This document shows positions 7,456-16,511 of a DNA stretch of 64,000 bases, one piece after another. The translations under genes were made by a program, and so were the position numbers. The stretch covers positions 9,038-73,037 of the forward strand of contig CALKAM010000105.1 in NCBI GenBank assembly GCA_937983105.1, in the 5' to 3' direction. The notes under the pieces are model-generated. The model saw only the letters and a list, made by a program, of their open reading frames with translations, had not been told where the DNA came from and ran no database searches. Source of the stretch: Planifilum sp021793745. GTDB lineage: Bacteria; Bacillota; Bacilli; Thermoactinomycetales; DSM-44946. Every line of letters starts with the position of its first letter. The stretch's first letter is position 1.

Positions 7456-9060
7456 GTGGAGAACACAAAATGCGATTGCGGACACAACAACCCCGTCGGA
7501 ACGGTTTTGTGCGAGTCCTGCGGTAAACCCCTCGTGGAAGAGATGGACAATCAAAAACAGACCCTGGACATGCGCTACGAGGGGGCGGCTCGGCGGTCCC
7601 AGACGCGGAATCGCGCGCTGATCGACAAGGTTTGGAATTTCTTTTCCTCGGTCAAGGTGGCGGTAATCCTTATCCTCATTACCTTGGCGGTATCCATCTT
7701 AGGGACGATTCTTCCCCAGGAGCAGTACATCCCTTCCGCCCAGCCCGAGGTGTATTATCCGCAGCAATACGGAGTGGTGGGGGAGATCTATTATAAGCTG
7801 GGCTTGTCCGATCTGTATTCCTCCTGGCCCTTTCGCCTGCTGATCGCCATGATCGGTGTTTCCCTGGTGGTGTGCAGCCTGGATCGGGTGCTACCCCTGT
7901 ACCGGGCTCTGAAGAATCAACGGGTGACGAAGGATCCCGTCTTTCTCACACGTCAGCGGATTCACGCCCAGCAGGAGATGACGGAGCAGGAAGGGATTGC
8001 CCTGATGGACCGGCTGGCGGAAGGGCTTTCCCGGAAGCGATACCATGTTCGCCGGGAGGGATCGGCCCTCCTCGCGGAAAAGGGACGGTTCAGCCGCTGG
8101 GGACCCTACATCAACCACGTCGGACTGATCATCTTGTTGCTCGGGATCCTGCTGCTCAGGGTTCCGGGTTTCTACCTGAACGAGTTTGTGTTCGTTCGGG
8201 AAGGGGAAACCAAGCCGGTTCCCCGGACCCCCTACTATGTCAAAAATGAAGCGGCATCCGTGGTGTTCTACGATCCGGAGGAGCTGCCTCCGGATATGGC
8301 TGAAAGCGGACAGTCCGTCATTAAACAGTATGAGACAAAGGCGGTGTTATTCACCAAGGATCCTGAGACCGGTGAATTGGAGCCGGTGCACCGCCAGACG
8401 ATTCGGGTAAACCATCCGCTCCAGTATCAAGGCGTTGAGCTTTTCCAATCCGACTTTCAAACCAAATTGAAGGGATTGGATTTAGCGGTCCGGGACAAGA
8501 AGACAGGGAAAACTATCGGAAGCTTTACGGTGGATCTCGAGAATCCCAAATTCCGAGAGCCCTACCGGCTTTCCGGAGGCGTCGAAGTGCGCATTTTGGA
8601 GTATTTTCCGGATTTTGCGATGGAAGAGAACCGCCCGATCACCCTTTCGGAGGAGCCCAACCGGCCGGCTTTTGTGTTTGAGGTGAAAACGCCCGAGCTG
8701 AAGGAGCCGGAAAAATCCTGGGTGATCGCCGGTACCAACATGGACGAGGTTCAAAAGGATAACCGGTACGAAATGAAGCTGTCAAAGATACAAACCGTCA
8801 ACCAGTCGGGATTGATCGTTCGCCAGCAGAAGGGAACGCCGATTATCTTTTCCGGCGCGATGATCTTTGTGATCGGTCTGGTCATCGGTTTCTACTGGCA
8901 GCACCGCAGGGTTTGGATTCGTTGGAAGGAGGGCATCTTGTATCTAGGTGCCCATACCAACAAGAACTGGTTCGGGTTCAGGCGAGAACTGGAGCAGGCC
9001 GCAGAGGGGACGGATCTTCGGCTTGTTTTTCCGACCAGCGGTAGGAGGGAAAACGGATGA
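7456..9060 (+). CDS. resB: Cytochrome c biogenesis protein ResB (Ccs1 family)
   Basis: ResB and ResC form the System II cytochrome c synthase, which carries haem across the membrane and attaches it to apocytochromes. The N-terminus has the zinc-ribbon-like CDCGHN...CESCGKP (residues about 5-26) seen in Bacillus ResB. Membrane helices follow near residues 62-84, 118-138 and 225-245, then a large external domain and a final helix near 475. The GTG at 7456 follows CGGGGGT and places the zinc ribbon at the start. The stop overlaps the resC start by four bases. The usual upstream thiol reductase gene resA is missing. Confidence 0.94.
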   Translation: MENTKCDCGHNNPVGTVLCESCGKPLVEEMDNQKQTLDMRYEGAARRSQTRNRALIDKVWNFFSSVKVAVILILITLAVSILGTILPQEQYIPSAQPEVYYPQQYGVVGEIYYKLGLSDLYSSWPFRLLIAMIGVSLVVCSLDRVLPLYRALKNQRVTKDPVFLTRQRIHAQQEMTEQEGIALMDRLAEGLSRKRYHVRREGSALLAEKGRFSRWGPYINHVGLIILLLGILLLRVPGFYLNEFVFVREGETKPVPRTPYYVKNEAASVVFYDPEELPPDMAESGQSVIKQYETKAVLFTKDPETGELEPVHRQTIRVNHPLQYQGVELFQSDFQTKLKGLDLAVRDKKTGKTIGSFTVDLENPKFREPYRLSGGVEVRILEYFPDFAMEENRPITLSEEPNRPAFVFEVKTPELKEPEKSWVIAGTNMDEVQKDNRYEMKLSKIQTVNQSGLIVRQQKGTPIIFSGAMIFVIGLVIGFYWQHRRVWIRWKEGILYLGAHTNKNWFGFRRELEQAAEGTDLRLVFPTSGRRENG

Positions 9061-10262
9061 ATACATGGATGGAGAACTTGCTCCTTCTCACCTTTGTCGC
9101 GTATGGGCTGGCCTCCGTCGCCTTTGCTGTTGCGGTCATCGGAAGGAAGCGGAAATCCGGTGAGGACAATCATGTTCGCCGGTGGGGGAGAGCCGGCATC
9201 GTACTGAGCATAATCGGTGCCGCCATCCAGGTGATGTTCATCATCAGCCGCTTTTTCATCGGCGGCCGTTCCATCGCCAGCAGCATGTTTGAGTTTACTG
9301 CGTTTTTGGCCTTTGCCATCGTATTGGCTTTTATCCTGATCTATTATCTTTACCGCACACCCACTCTGGGGGCCTTCGTCCTTCCCCTGGCGGTGATTCT
9401 GTTGGCTTATGCCTCCGTTTTCCCGAAGGAAGTGCGCCCCCTGATTCCCGCCCTGCAGAGCCATTGGCTGCACATCCACGTGACGCTGACGGCCCTCGGG
9501 GAAGGAGCCTTTGCGGTCGCTTTCATCGCCGGGTTGATCTATTTGATCCGGGTCGTCGGGAATCAGCGGAATTCCACCCATGCCCGCTATTTGGAGTTGA
9601 CGCTGGTGTTGGTGGTGATGTTCGTCGGCTATATTCTCGTCAGCTTCCTCTTTGCGGGGTTGGGTTATGAGGCCGCCATCCAGCATCCGTTAAATGGCGA
9701 GACCATTCAGCAGGAGTATTCGCTGCCTCCCCTGATCGGGCCGGCAGGGGGGGAAGTGGTGAAGATGGATCCCTTCTTGGGACTGGAGCGCCCGCTGTTT
9801 GAAGCCCCCTCCTGGATGAAGGGGGAGAAGGCGGCGAGCAAAACGAACACGGTCTTCTGGTCAATCATCGCCGGTCTCATCCTGTACGGTCTATTTCGGG
9901 CATTGGCACGGAAGCGGATCTGCGAATGCCTTCACCCGATGGTGAAAAACCTCGACCCGGAGATGGTGGATGAAATCGCCTATCGGGCGATCGCCATCGG
10001 CTTTCCGATCTTCACCCTGGGCGGGCTGGTTTTTGCCTCGATCTGGGCCCATTATGCCTGGGGGCGCTTCTGGGGTTGGGATCCGAAGGAAGTGTGGGCC
10101 TTGATTACGTGGTTCTTTTACACGGCCTATCTGCATCTGCGCTTGAACCGGGGCTGGCTCGGTTTGAAGTCTTCCTGGTTGGCCGTCGGCGGGTTTGTGA
10201 TTCTCATGTTTAATCTCATCGCAATCAATTTGGTGTTTGCCGGTCTTCATTCTTACGCATAA
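9057..10262 (+). CDS. resC: Cytochrome c biogenesis protein ResC (CcsA family)
   Basis: ResC is the haem-handling half of the System II cytochrome c synthase. It is a multi-pass protein of 401 residues with the tryptophan-rich haem motif WGRFWGWDPKEVWAL near residue 340 and conserved histidines in HWLHIHV and WAHYAWG. The ATG overlaps the end of resB, indicating translational coupling. The two-component genes resD and resE follow 25 bases later, the order of the B. subtilis resABCDE operon. Confidence 0.95.
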   Translation: MNTWMENLLLLTFVAYGLASVAFAVAVIGRKRKSGEDNHVRRWGRAGIVLSIIGAAIQVMFIISRFFIGGRSIASSMFEFTAFLAFAIVLAFILIYYLYRTPTLGAFVLPLAVILLAYASVFPKEVRPLIPALQSHWLHIHVTLTALGEGAFAVAFIAGLIYLIRVVGNQRNSTHARYLELTLVLVVMFVGYILVSFLFAGLGYEAAIQHPLNGETIQQEYSLPPLIGPAGGEVVKMDPFLGLERPLFEAPSWMKGEKAASKTNTVFWSIIAGLILYGLFRALARKRICECLHPMVKNLDPEMVDEIAYRAIAIGFPIFTLGGLVFASIWAHYAWGRFWGWDPKEVWALITWFFYTAYLHLRLNRGWLGLKSSWLAVGGFVILMFNLIAINLVFAGLHSYA

Positions 10263-10287
10263 AGGACCATTACCGTGAGGTGAGACC

Positions 10288-11004
10288 ATGGACAGGGAAA
10301 AACGGATCCTGGTTGTCGACGATGAGGATCGAATCCGCAGGCTGCTTCGCTTGTATCTCGAGCGGGAAGGGTTTCAAATCGATGAGGCGGAGGATGGAGA
10401 GAAGGCTTTGAGAATGGCCCTTTCCCAGAGCTATGATTTGATCATTCTCGATTTGATGCTCCCAGGAATGGACGGTTTGGATGTATGCCGGGAGATCCGC
10501 AGCAAGAAGGCTACGCCGATCATTATGCTGACGGCCCGGGGAGAAGAGGTGAACCGGGTGGAAGGGTTTGAGGTGGGCACCGATGATTACGTGGTGAAAC
10601 CCTTCAGCCCCCGGGAGCTGGTCCATCGGGTCAAGGCGGTTTTGCGTCGCTCCTCGGCGACGGCCTTTTTGACGACCGATACGGAGACCCGAAATGTGAT
10701 TGTCTTTCCCAACTTGACGATCGATCACGATGCCCACGAGGTGCGGGCCGACGGGAAAACCGTGGCGCTGACGCCGAAGGAGTATGAGCTGCTCCATTAT
10801 CTGGCCCGTTCGCCGTCCAAGGTGTTTACCCGGGAAGAGCTGCTCAGGGATGTGTGGCAGTACGAGTTTTTTGGCGATCTTCGCACCGTCGACACCCATA
10901 TCAAGCGGCTCCGGGAGAAACTGAACAAGGCTTCTCCGGCGGCGGCGGCGATGATCACCACCGTCTGGGGTGTAGGCTACAAGCTTGAGGTGCCGAAGGA
11001 GTGA
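10288..11004 (+). CDS. resD: Response regulator ResD (OmpR family)
   Basis: ResD controls aerobic and anaerobic respiration genes in Bacillus. The receiver domain (residues 1-120) has the acidic pair D11-D12, phosphoacceptor D55 in LDLMLPGMDG, and the conserved lysine of VVKPFSPREL. The winged-helix DNA-binding domain occupies about residues 135-235 (LTPKEYELLHYL, VDTHIKRLREKL). It overlaps the resE start by four bases. Naming it ResD rests on position after resBC as well as on family. Confidence 0.93.
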   Translation: MDREKRILVVDDEDRIRRLLRLYLEREGFQIDEAEDGEKALRMALSQSYDLIILDLMLPGMDGLDVCREIRSKKATPIIMLTARGEEVNRVEGFEVGTDDYVVKPFSPRELVHRVKAVLRRSSATAFLTTDTETRNVIVFPNLTIDHDAHEVRADGKTVALTPKEYELLHYLARSPSKVFTREELLRDVWQYEFFGDLRTVDTHIKRLREKLNKASPAAAAMITTVWGVGYKLEVPKE

Positions 11005-12791
11005 TTTGGCGCAGCGTCGTCGGCAAACTGTGGCTGACGATTATCGGTCTGGTTACGCTGGTCCTGATGCTCCTCAGCCTGATTCTCAGCGAACAGCTGG
11101 AGAAAACGGTGAATCAGGGAGAACAGAAGTACCTCCTCAATCTGGCTCGACACATCCAGGAGTCCCTTGAGGACGAGGCGAAGCCGGATTCGGAATACGT
11201 GTCCACCCTTTTGCGGGTTACCGAGCTGTTCGACGTGCATTCGATCATCCTCGGTCCGGATAAATCCGCCCGCTCCTTGAACGGTTCGCCGGGGTCCCCG
11301 GAGATCCCCTGGCAGGCGATTTTGAAGGAGACGGAAATTGAGCGGGTGTACCAGGGGAAAGAAGTGGTGCTGAGGGGACGGGTGCAGGTGGGGGGAAAGG
11401 AGGAGGCCTTTCCCCTTTTTAAGGACGAGATCCTGTTGGTGGCGGTCCCGTTGAAGTCGGACGGCGACGTGACTGGTGCCGTCGTCCTTTATCGGGAGCA
11501 CGATCACTTGACGGAGACGGACATCAAGCGGTGGATCGTCTACTCCGCTTTGATCAGCATTTTTTTGACAACCATCTTTGCCTTCTTCCTTTCCACCCGC
11601 ATCACCCAGCCCCTCATCCAGATGAAACGGGCGGCGGAGAAGATGGCCCAGGGTCATTTTTCCATCCGGCTTCCCATTCGGCAGCACGAGCGGGATGAGA
11701 TCGGCGATCTGGCCATCAGTTTTAACCGGATGGCGGAGCAGCTCCACGAGTCGGTGGAGGCGTTGTCCCACGAAAAGGAGCAGCTGGCCAGCATCCTGCG
11801 CAGCATGGTGGACGGGGTGATCACGATGGACGCCGAGGGAAACATCATCGTGGTCAACCCCCCGGCGGAGCGCTTGCTGGCCTCCTGGTCCGACGAGGAG
11901 GAAAATGGCAGTCTGCCGACTCCCCTCCGGGAGATTTTTCAGACGGTGGTGAAGGACGAGAGGGATTACTCGGCAGATATCACCCTCCACGGACGCACCT
12001 GGGCCGTGGTGATGGCTCCCCTGTACGCGGGAAATCAGGTGAGGGGAGCGGTGGCCGTTCTCCGGGATGTGACGGAGGAACGGCGGCTGGATAAGCTGCG
12101 GAAGGATTTCGTGGCCAATGTCTCCCATGAGTTGCGAACCCCCCTCTCCATGCTGCAGGGGTACAGCGAAGCGCTGCTGGATGACATTGCCCAGTCCCCT
12201 GAAATGAGGGAGGAGCTGGCCCGGGTGATTCACGACGAATCCCTGCGGATGGGTCGGCTGGTGAGGGATTTGCTGGATCTGGCCCGGATGGAGTCGGGAC
12301 ACATTGCCATCGAACGGATGCAGGTGAGTGTTCCGGAGCTGATCGAGCGGGTGGTCCGCAAGTTTCAGGGGATCGCCCAGGAACAGCAGGTGAGCCTGAA
12401 GTGGGAGGTCCAGCCCGATTTGCCGAAGGTTTATTGGGATGAAGATAAAGTGGAGCAAGTGTTGACCAATCTGGTGGACAATGCGATCCGACACACTCCC
12501 GAAGGCGGGGAGGTGTGGCTCGGGGCATCCCCCAGCAATGGCGGGAAAGTTTCCCTGACGGTGCGGGATACGGGAAGCGGTATCCCCGAAGAGGATCTCC
12601 CCTTTATCTTCGAGCGCTTTTACAAGGCGGACAAGGCGCGGACCCGAGGACAGTCGGGAACCGGGTTGGGACTGGCGATCGTCAAACACATGGTGGAAGC
12701 CCACGGCGGAACGGTTTCGGTGGATAGCCGACTCGGGGAGGGCACCACATTTACGGTGAAACTGCCCGTGGGCGAAGACCAGGGGAAATAG
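11001..12791 (+). CDS. resE: Sensor histidine kinase ResE
   Basis: This is the membrane sensor partner of ResD. Two transmembrane helices (about residues 8-28 and 175-200) flank an extracytoplasmic domain. HAMP (200-255) and PAS (about 260-360) domains follow, then HisKA with the phosphorylated histidine H376 in VSHELRTP. The HATPase domain has DNAIRHTPEGG, DTGSGIPEED and the GTGLGLAIVKH box. The GTG start at 11001 overlaps the resD stop; a GAGGTG lies nine bases upstream. The length of 596 residues is usual. Two terminators follow. Confidence 0.93.
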   Translation: MIWRSVVGKLWLTIIGLVTLVLMLLSLILSEQLEKTVNQGEQKYLLNLARHIQESLEDEAKPDSEYVSTLLRVTELFDVHSIILGPDKSARSLNGSPGSPEIPWQAILKETEIERVYQGKEVVLRGRVQVGGKEEAFPLFKDEILLVAVPLKSDGDVTGAVVLYREHDHLTETDIKRWIVYSALISIFLTTIFAFFLSTRITQPLIQMKRAAEKMAQGHFSIRLPIRQHERDEIGDLAISFNRMAEQLHESVEALSHEKEQLASILRSMVDGVITMDAEGNIIVVNPPAERLLASWSDEEENGSLPTPLREIFQTVVKDERDYSADITLHGRTWAVVMAPLYAGNQVRGAVAVLRDVTEERRLDKLRKDFVANVSHELRTPLSMLQGYSEALLDDIAQSPEMREELARVIHDESLRMGRLVRDLLDLARMESGHIAIERMQVSVPELIERVVRKFQGIAQEQQVSLKWEVQPDLPKVYWDEDKVEQVLTNLVDNAIRHTPEGGEVWLGASPSNGGKVSLTVRDTGSGIPEEDLPFIFERFYKADKARTRGQSGTGLGLAIVKHMVEAHGGTVSVDSRLGEGTTFTVKLPVGEDQGK

Positions 12792-12793
12792 AA

Positions 12794-12820
12794 AAGGGCC
12801 TCGCAGGAGGCCCTTGATTT
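12794..12820 (+). terminator. Terminator after resE
   Basis: AAGGGCCT (12794-12801) pairs perfectly with AGGCCCTT (12808-12815), loop CGCAGG, followed by GATTT. It begins two bases after the resE stop. Confidence 0.8.
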
Positions 12821-12831
12821 ATGGACAGACC

Positions 12832-12892
12832 GGGAGGATGCTTTTCGCCGGGTGCCTAGCCACCCGCGGAGCCCGGCGGAAAGTCGCCTCCC
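12832..12892. repeat. Long imperfect hairpin between convergent resE and SDR genes
   Basis: The outer arm GGGAGG (12832-12837) pairs with CCTCCC (12887-12892). A 2x2 mismatch follows, then 13 pairs between 12840-12852 and 12872-12884, leaving a 19-base loop. No T-tract follows, so it is not an ordinary terminator. Confidence 0.6.
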
Positions 12893-12918
12893 GCGATTCC
12901 TCGGTGTCGGGTTCATGG

Positions 12919-12946
12919 AAGGGCCGGAAGGCCCTTTTCGGTTTTT
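12919..12946 (+). terminator. Second terminator in the resE-SDR gap
   Basis: AAGGGCC, loop GGAA, GGCCCTT, then TTCGGTTTTT on the plus strand. It lies six bases before the end of the oppositely oriented SDR gene. No T-tract is present on the minus strand. Confidence 0.7.
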
Positions 12947-12951
12947 CAAAG

Positions 12952-13650
12952 TTATTTCTGCATTTCCGGCGGAACCTGCGGCCGCATGATGATTTGGTTG
13001 TAGATGACCCCGGCAGGAGCCGAAACCATTTGCCAGACGGTCTCCGCCACTTGTTCGGGTTTGAGGGCGTAGGGTTTCGCCGCGCCGAACTCCGTCAAAA
13101 TCGATCCGGGGCAGAGGGTGCAGACCTTTACTTCATGGGGCTTCAGTTCCTGGGTCAAAACATCCGACAGGGCCATCAACCCGAATTTGGAAGCGCAATA
13201 GCCTCCGCCGCCGGGAAAGGTGACGGTACCGGCCACGCTGGAAATGTTGACGATGTGCCCTTTCTGCCGGATGAGATGGGGGATGGCATATTTGCAGGCC
13301 AGGAAGGCGCCCTTCAGATTGACGGCCATCATTTCGTCCCAATCCTCTTCGGACAGTTCGTGGACCTTGCCGAAACGGCCCAGTCCGGCGTTGTTCACCA
13401 AAATGTCAATGCGGCCGAAGTGTTCGAGGGCCGTGTCGATCACACGCTTCACTTGCTGGCTTTGGGTGACGTCGCAGGGAACGGGGAGGATGCGGTCGGG
13501 ATCCGATTCGGCCACCTGTCTCAGTTTGTCTTCGGTGCGGGCACAGGCGACCACCCGGATTCCCTCACGGGCGAAGCGGCGGGCGATCGCCGCCCCCAAT
13601 CCCTTGCTGGCTCCCGTTACGACAGCTACCCGTTCGTCCGTTGCGCTCAT
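12952..13650 (-). CDS. Short-chain dehydrogenase/reductase (SDR), substrate unknown
   Basis: This is a classical SDR of 232 residues. The NAD(P)-binding glycine motif TGASKGLG spans residues 12-19, and NNAG is at about 86-89. The catalytic serine is in NISS, and Y151-x-x-x-K155 is in the YCASK motif. Arginines near ACARTEDKLR suggest NADP preference. It lies 104 bases downstream of serA on the same strand with no terminator between them, so it may share the serine T-box transcript. Nothing in the sequence fixes the substrate. The start follows AAAGGGAGGG. Confidence 0.88.
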   Translation of the reverse strand: MSATDERVAVVTGASKGLGAAIARRFAREGIRVVACARTEDKLRQVAESDPDRILPVPCDVTQSQQVKRVIDTALEHFGRIDILVNNAGLGRFGKVHELSEEDWDEMMAVNLKGAFLACKYAIPHLIRQKGHIVNISSVAGTVTFPGGGGYCASKFGLMALSDVLTQELKPHEVKVCTLCPGSILTEFGAAKPYALKPEQVAETVWQMVSAPAGVIYNQIIMRPQVPPEMQK

Positions 13651-13754
13651 CTAGACCCTCCCTTTCCGTTGAACCTTGCACCAGGATCTTATCACGAGGG
13701 AAGGCTTTCGTCCAGCTGCGGACGCTCCCCTCCTGGCGCTTAAGCCGCGCGCCG

Positions 13755-15335
13755 TTATAGATCGATCTCTTTGACGGTTTCGATATCCCCCAGTTGAGCC
13801 AGGCTTTGGCGAACTGCCGGCGGAACCGGTTTGTCGACCGACAGCATCATGATCGCCTGGCCACCCACATCCCGACGCCCCACTTGCATGGTGGCGATAT
13901 TGATATCGTGTTTCCCCAACAGGGTTCCTACCCGTCCGATGGCTCCGGGTTGGTCCCGGTGTTGAATCAAAAGCAGATGCCCCCGGGGGAGAACATCGAC
14001 GGGATAGCCGTCGATGTTGACTATGCGGGCCCCCAACCCGTTCAACAGGGTGCCGGCGACGGTGCGCCGCTGGCGGTCGGTGACGACTTCGACGGTGATC
14101 AGGTTGGTGAAGCCCCGAAGGTCGGAGACTTTCTGTTCCGTCACCCGGATTCCCCGTTCCTTGGCTAGAAGGGTGGCGTTGACATCGTTGACATCGGACA
14201 GATAGGTGGAAAGGGCCCCCTTGAGGATGGTTCGGGTCAATGGGGACGTGTCGAAGTCGGTCAATTCCCCGGAATAGGTGACGGTGACGGAGTCGAGGGC
14301 TCCCTGGGCGGCCTGCAGGGCAAACCGCCCCAGATTTTCCGCCAGGGATTGATAGGGTCTCAGTTTTTCCTGCAACTCCGGCGGAATCGAAGGCAGATTG
14401 ACCGCATTTTTGAAGGGTTCGCCCCGCAGAATGTGGAGCACCTCCACACATACGTCGACGGCGACGTGCTCCTGGGCTTCCCGGGTGGAGGCGCCCAGAT
14501 GGGGAGTGGCGATCACTTGGGGCAGTTGAAGGAGCGGATGATCCCCCGGAGGTTCCGTTTCAAAGACGTCGATGGCGGCGCCGGCCACCTTGCCGGTTTG
14601 GATCGCCTCCAAGAGGGCTTCTTCATCGATGATGCCACCCCGGGCGCAATTCAAGATTCGGACACCCGGCTTCATTCGCGCAAAGGCTTGTCTGTCGAGC
14701 AGATGTCGCGTCTCCCGGGTGAGGGGTGTATGGACGGTGATGAAATCGGAGGTTTGAATCACTTCATCCAGGGTGGCCTGCCGAATCCCGATTTTTTCAG
14801 CCCGGTTCCGGGTCAGGTAAGGATCGTAGGCGATCACCTCCATATGGAAGGCCTTGGCCCGCTTGGCCACCTCTGCGCCAATTCTGCCCAGGCCGATGAT
14901 GCCCAGGGTTTTATCCCTGAGCTCGACGCCGACAAAGCGCTTGCGATCCCACTCCCCCCGGAGGAGGGACCGGTAGGCCTGGGGAATGTTCCGGGCGAGG
15001 GCGATCAGCATGGCGAAGGTGTGTTCCGCGGTGGAAATGGTGTTTCCGTCCGGCGCATTGATGACGATAATCCCCCTGCCGGTGGCGGCATGGACGTCAA
15101 TATTGTCCACCCCCACGCCGGCCCGAGCGATCACCTTCAGCCGTTTGGCGGCTCTGATCACCTCCGGGGTGACCTGGGTCTGGCTGCGAACCAACAGGGC
15201 ATCGGCATCTTCGATTTCCCGAAGCAGTTCTTCCGTCGACAGATCCGTTTTTTCCACGATTTGGACATCGTCGGCGCGACGAAGGATTTCAGTGCCCTGG
15301 GGGCTCAGGGGATCGGTGATCAGCACTTTAAACAC
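13755..15335 (-). CDS. serA: D-3-phosphoglycerate dehydrogenase
   Basis: SerA oxidises 3-phosphoglycerate to 3-phosphohydroxypyruvate, the first step of serine synthesis. The protein has the long form, 526 residues. The NAD-binding domain holds GLGRIGAEVAKRAKAF, and the catalytic Arg/Glu/His set lies in NCARGGIIDEEAL and ATPHLGASTREAQEH. An intervening ASB domain (about 320-445) and a C-terminal ACT domain (about 450-526) follow. The GTG start overlaps the aminotransferase stop by eight bases and has GAGGAGGTG upstream. The serine-specific T-box sits at the head of this operon. Confidence 0.96.
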   Translation of the reverse strand: MFKVLITDPLSPQGTEILRRADDVQIVEKTDLSTEELLREIEDADALLVRSQTQVTPEVIRAAKRLKVIARAGVGVDNIDVHAATGRGIIVINAPDGNTISTAEHTFAMLIALARNIPQAYRSLLRGEWDRKRFVGVELRDKTLGIIGLGRIGAEVAKRAKAFHMEVIAYDPYLTRNRAEKIGIRQATLDEVIQTSDFITVHTPLTRETRHLLDRQAFARMKPGVRILNCARGGIIDEEALLEAIQTGKVAGAAIDVFETEPPGDHPLLQLPQVIATPHLGASTREAQEHVAVDVCVEVLHILRGEPFKNAVNLPSIPPELQEKLRPYQSLAENLGRFALQAAQGALDSVTVTYSGELTDFDTSPLTRTILKGALSTYLSDVNDVNATLLAKERGIRVTEQKVSDLRGFTNLITVEVVTDRQRRTVAGTLLNGLGARIVNIDGYPVDVLPRGHLLLIQHRDQPGAIGRVGTLLGKHDINIATMQVGRRDVGGQAIMMLSVDKPVPPAVRQSLAQLGDIETVKEIDL

Positions 15336-16479
15336 GGCTCCACACCTCCTCTGCGGCTCCGACGGCGGCGCCCCATTGGACGGGTATCCCCAGGCGGTGC
15401 AGGGCGGTTTCCGTGGCGGATAGAAGCGTTAAGATGTCCAGCGGATCGCAGTAGCCCATGTGGCCGATCCGGAAGATTTTTCCCTTTAGGTATTGCTGCC
15501 CGCTTGCGACGATCACGCCGAGCCGGTGCAGCTCCTGCTGCAGGGCGGAAACATCCAGGTCATCCCCGCCCCGAACGGCGGTCACCGTGGGGGAGGCGAC
15601 GGCGTCTTCCGTGAGCAGCGGAAGTCCCAGGGCCCGGATCCCGGCGCGGGTCATCTCCATCAACAGGCGATGGCGGGCGAAGATGTTTTCCAGCCCTTCT
15701 TCTTCGATCATATCGAGGACCGCTTCCAGCCCGAACAGGTGGGCGATGCCCGGAGTGTAGGGGGTGGTCTCTTTCTGCAGCTGTTCCCGATAAGTCCGAA
15801 GATCCAGGTAGAACCGGGGTCCCTCCGTCTGCCGGATGACCTCCCAGGCCCGGGAGCTGACGGCGACGAAGGCCATGCCGGGAGGGAGCATCAAGGCCTT
15901 TTGCGATCCGGTGACGAGGATGTCGATCCCCCATTCGTCCATGGCGCAGGGGACTCCCCCCAAACTGCTGACGCCGTCGACGATGATCAGGGCGTCGGTA
16001 CGATCCCGGATCACGCTTGCCAGGTCTCGGATGGGATTGAGCACACCGGTGGATGTTTCGCAATGGGTCAGGAAAACGGCCTTCACCTGGGGGCGATCGG
16101 CGAGGAAGCGGGAAAGCCGGTCGGGGGAGCAGGCTTCTCCCCAGGGAATGTCCAGGCGGTGTACCCGGGCTCCGAAGCGGTCGGCGATTTGAGCAAAGCG
16201 ATCGCCGAAGGCGCCGGTCACCACCACCGCCACTTCTTCCTCGGGGGCTACGGCATTGGAGACGGCGGCCTCCAGGGCGGAAGTGCCGCTGCCGGTGATG
16301 ATCAGGATATCTTCCCGTGTTCCAAACACCTTGCGGAGTCTTCGGCTTCCGTCCAATACGAGCCGGCTGCATTCGGCGCTGCGGTGGCCGATCATCGGTC
16401 GGTTCATGGCGTGCTGAACCCGGGGCGGTACGGGTGTCGGACCAGGGATGCGCAGATGGAATTTTTCATCCAATCGCAT
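15328..16479 (-). CDS. Class V aminotransferase, probable phosphoserine/serine-glyoxylate type
   Basis: This PLP-dependent aminotransferase has 383 residues. The PLP lysine is in TGSQKALMLPPG and the cofactor aspartate in VDGVSSLGG. It belongs to the alanine-glyoxylate/serine-pyruvate aminotransferase group, not to classical SerC. Being translationally coupled to serA and sitting directly behind a serine T-box, it most likely transaminates 3-phosphohydroxypyruvate to phosphoserine; that role is inferred. The ATG at 16479 follows GGGGAGGGAGAG. An upstream in-frame ATG at 16533 lies within the T-box terminator and is rejected. Confidence 0.88.
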   Translation of the reverse strand: MRLDEKFHLRIPGPTPVPPRVQHAMNRPMIGHRSAECSRLVLDGSRRLRKVFGTREDILIITGSGTSALEAAVSNAVAPEEEVAVVVTGAFGDRFAQIADRFGARVHRLDIPWGEACSPDRLSRFLADRPQVKAVFLTHCETSTGVLNPIRDLASVIRDRTDALIIVDGVSSLGGVPCAMDEWGIDILVTGSQKALMLPPGMAFVAVSSRAWEVIRQTEGPRFYLDLRTYREQLQKETTPYTPGIAHLFGLEAVLDMIEEEGLENIFARHRLLMEMTRAGIRALGLPLLTEDAVASPTVTAVRGGDDLDVSALQQELHRLGVIVASGQQYLKGKIFRIGHMGYCDPLDILTLLSATETALHRLGIPVQWGAAVGAAEEVWSRV

Positions 16480-16511
16480 TGTTTCTCTCCCTCCCCAGTA
16501 GATTTTTATAG

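Noticed and set aside
10977..12704. 575-codon minus-strand frame opposite resE
   Set aside because: resE is unmistakable on the plus strand; the antisense frame is His/Gln-rich noise.
12832..12892. Possible cobalamin-type riboswitch near CACCCGCGGAGCCCGGCGG
   Set aside because: The B12-box and stem order are missing, and no transporter or cobalamin gene follows.
14349..15614. Long plus-strand frame opposite serA
   Set aside because: Antisense to serA, with low-complexity composition and no ribosome binding site or motif.
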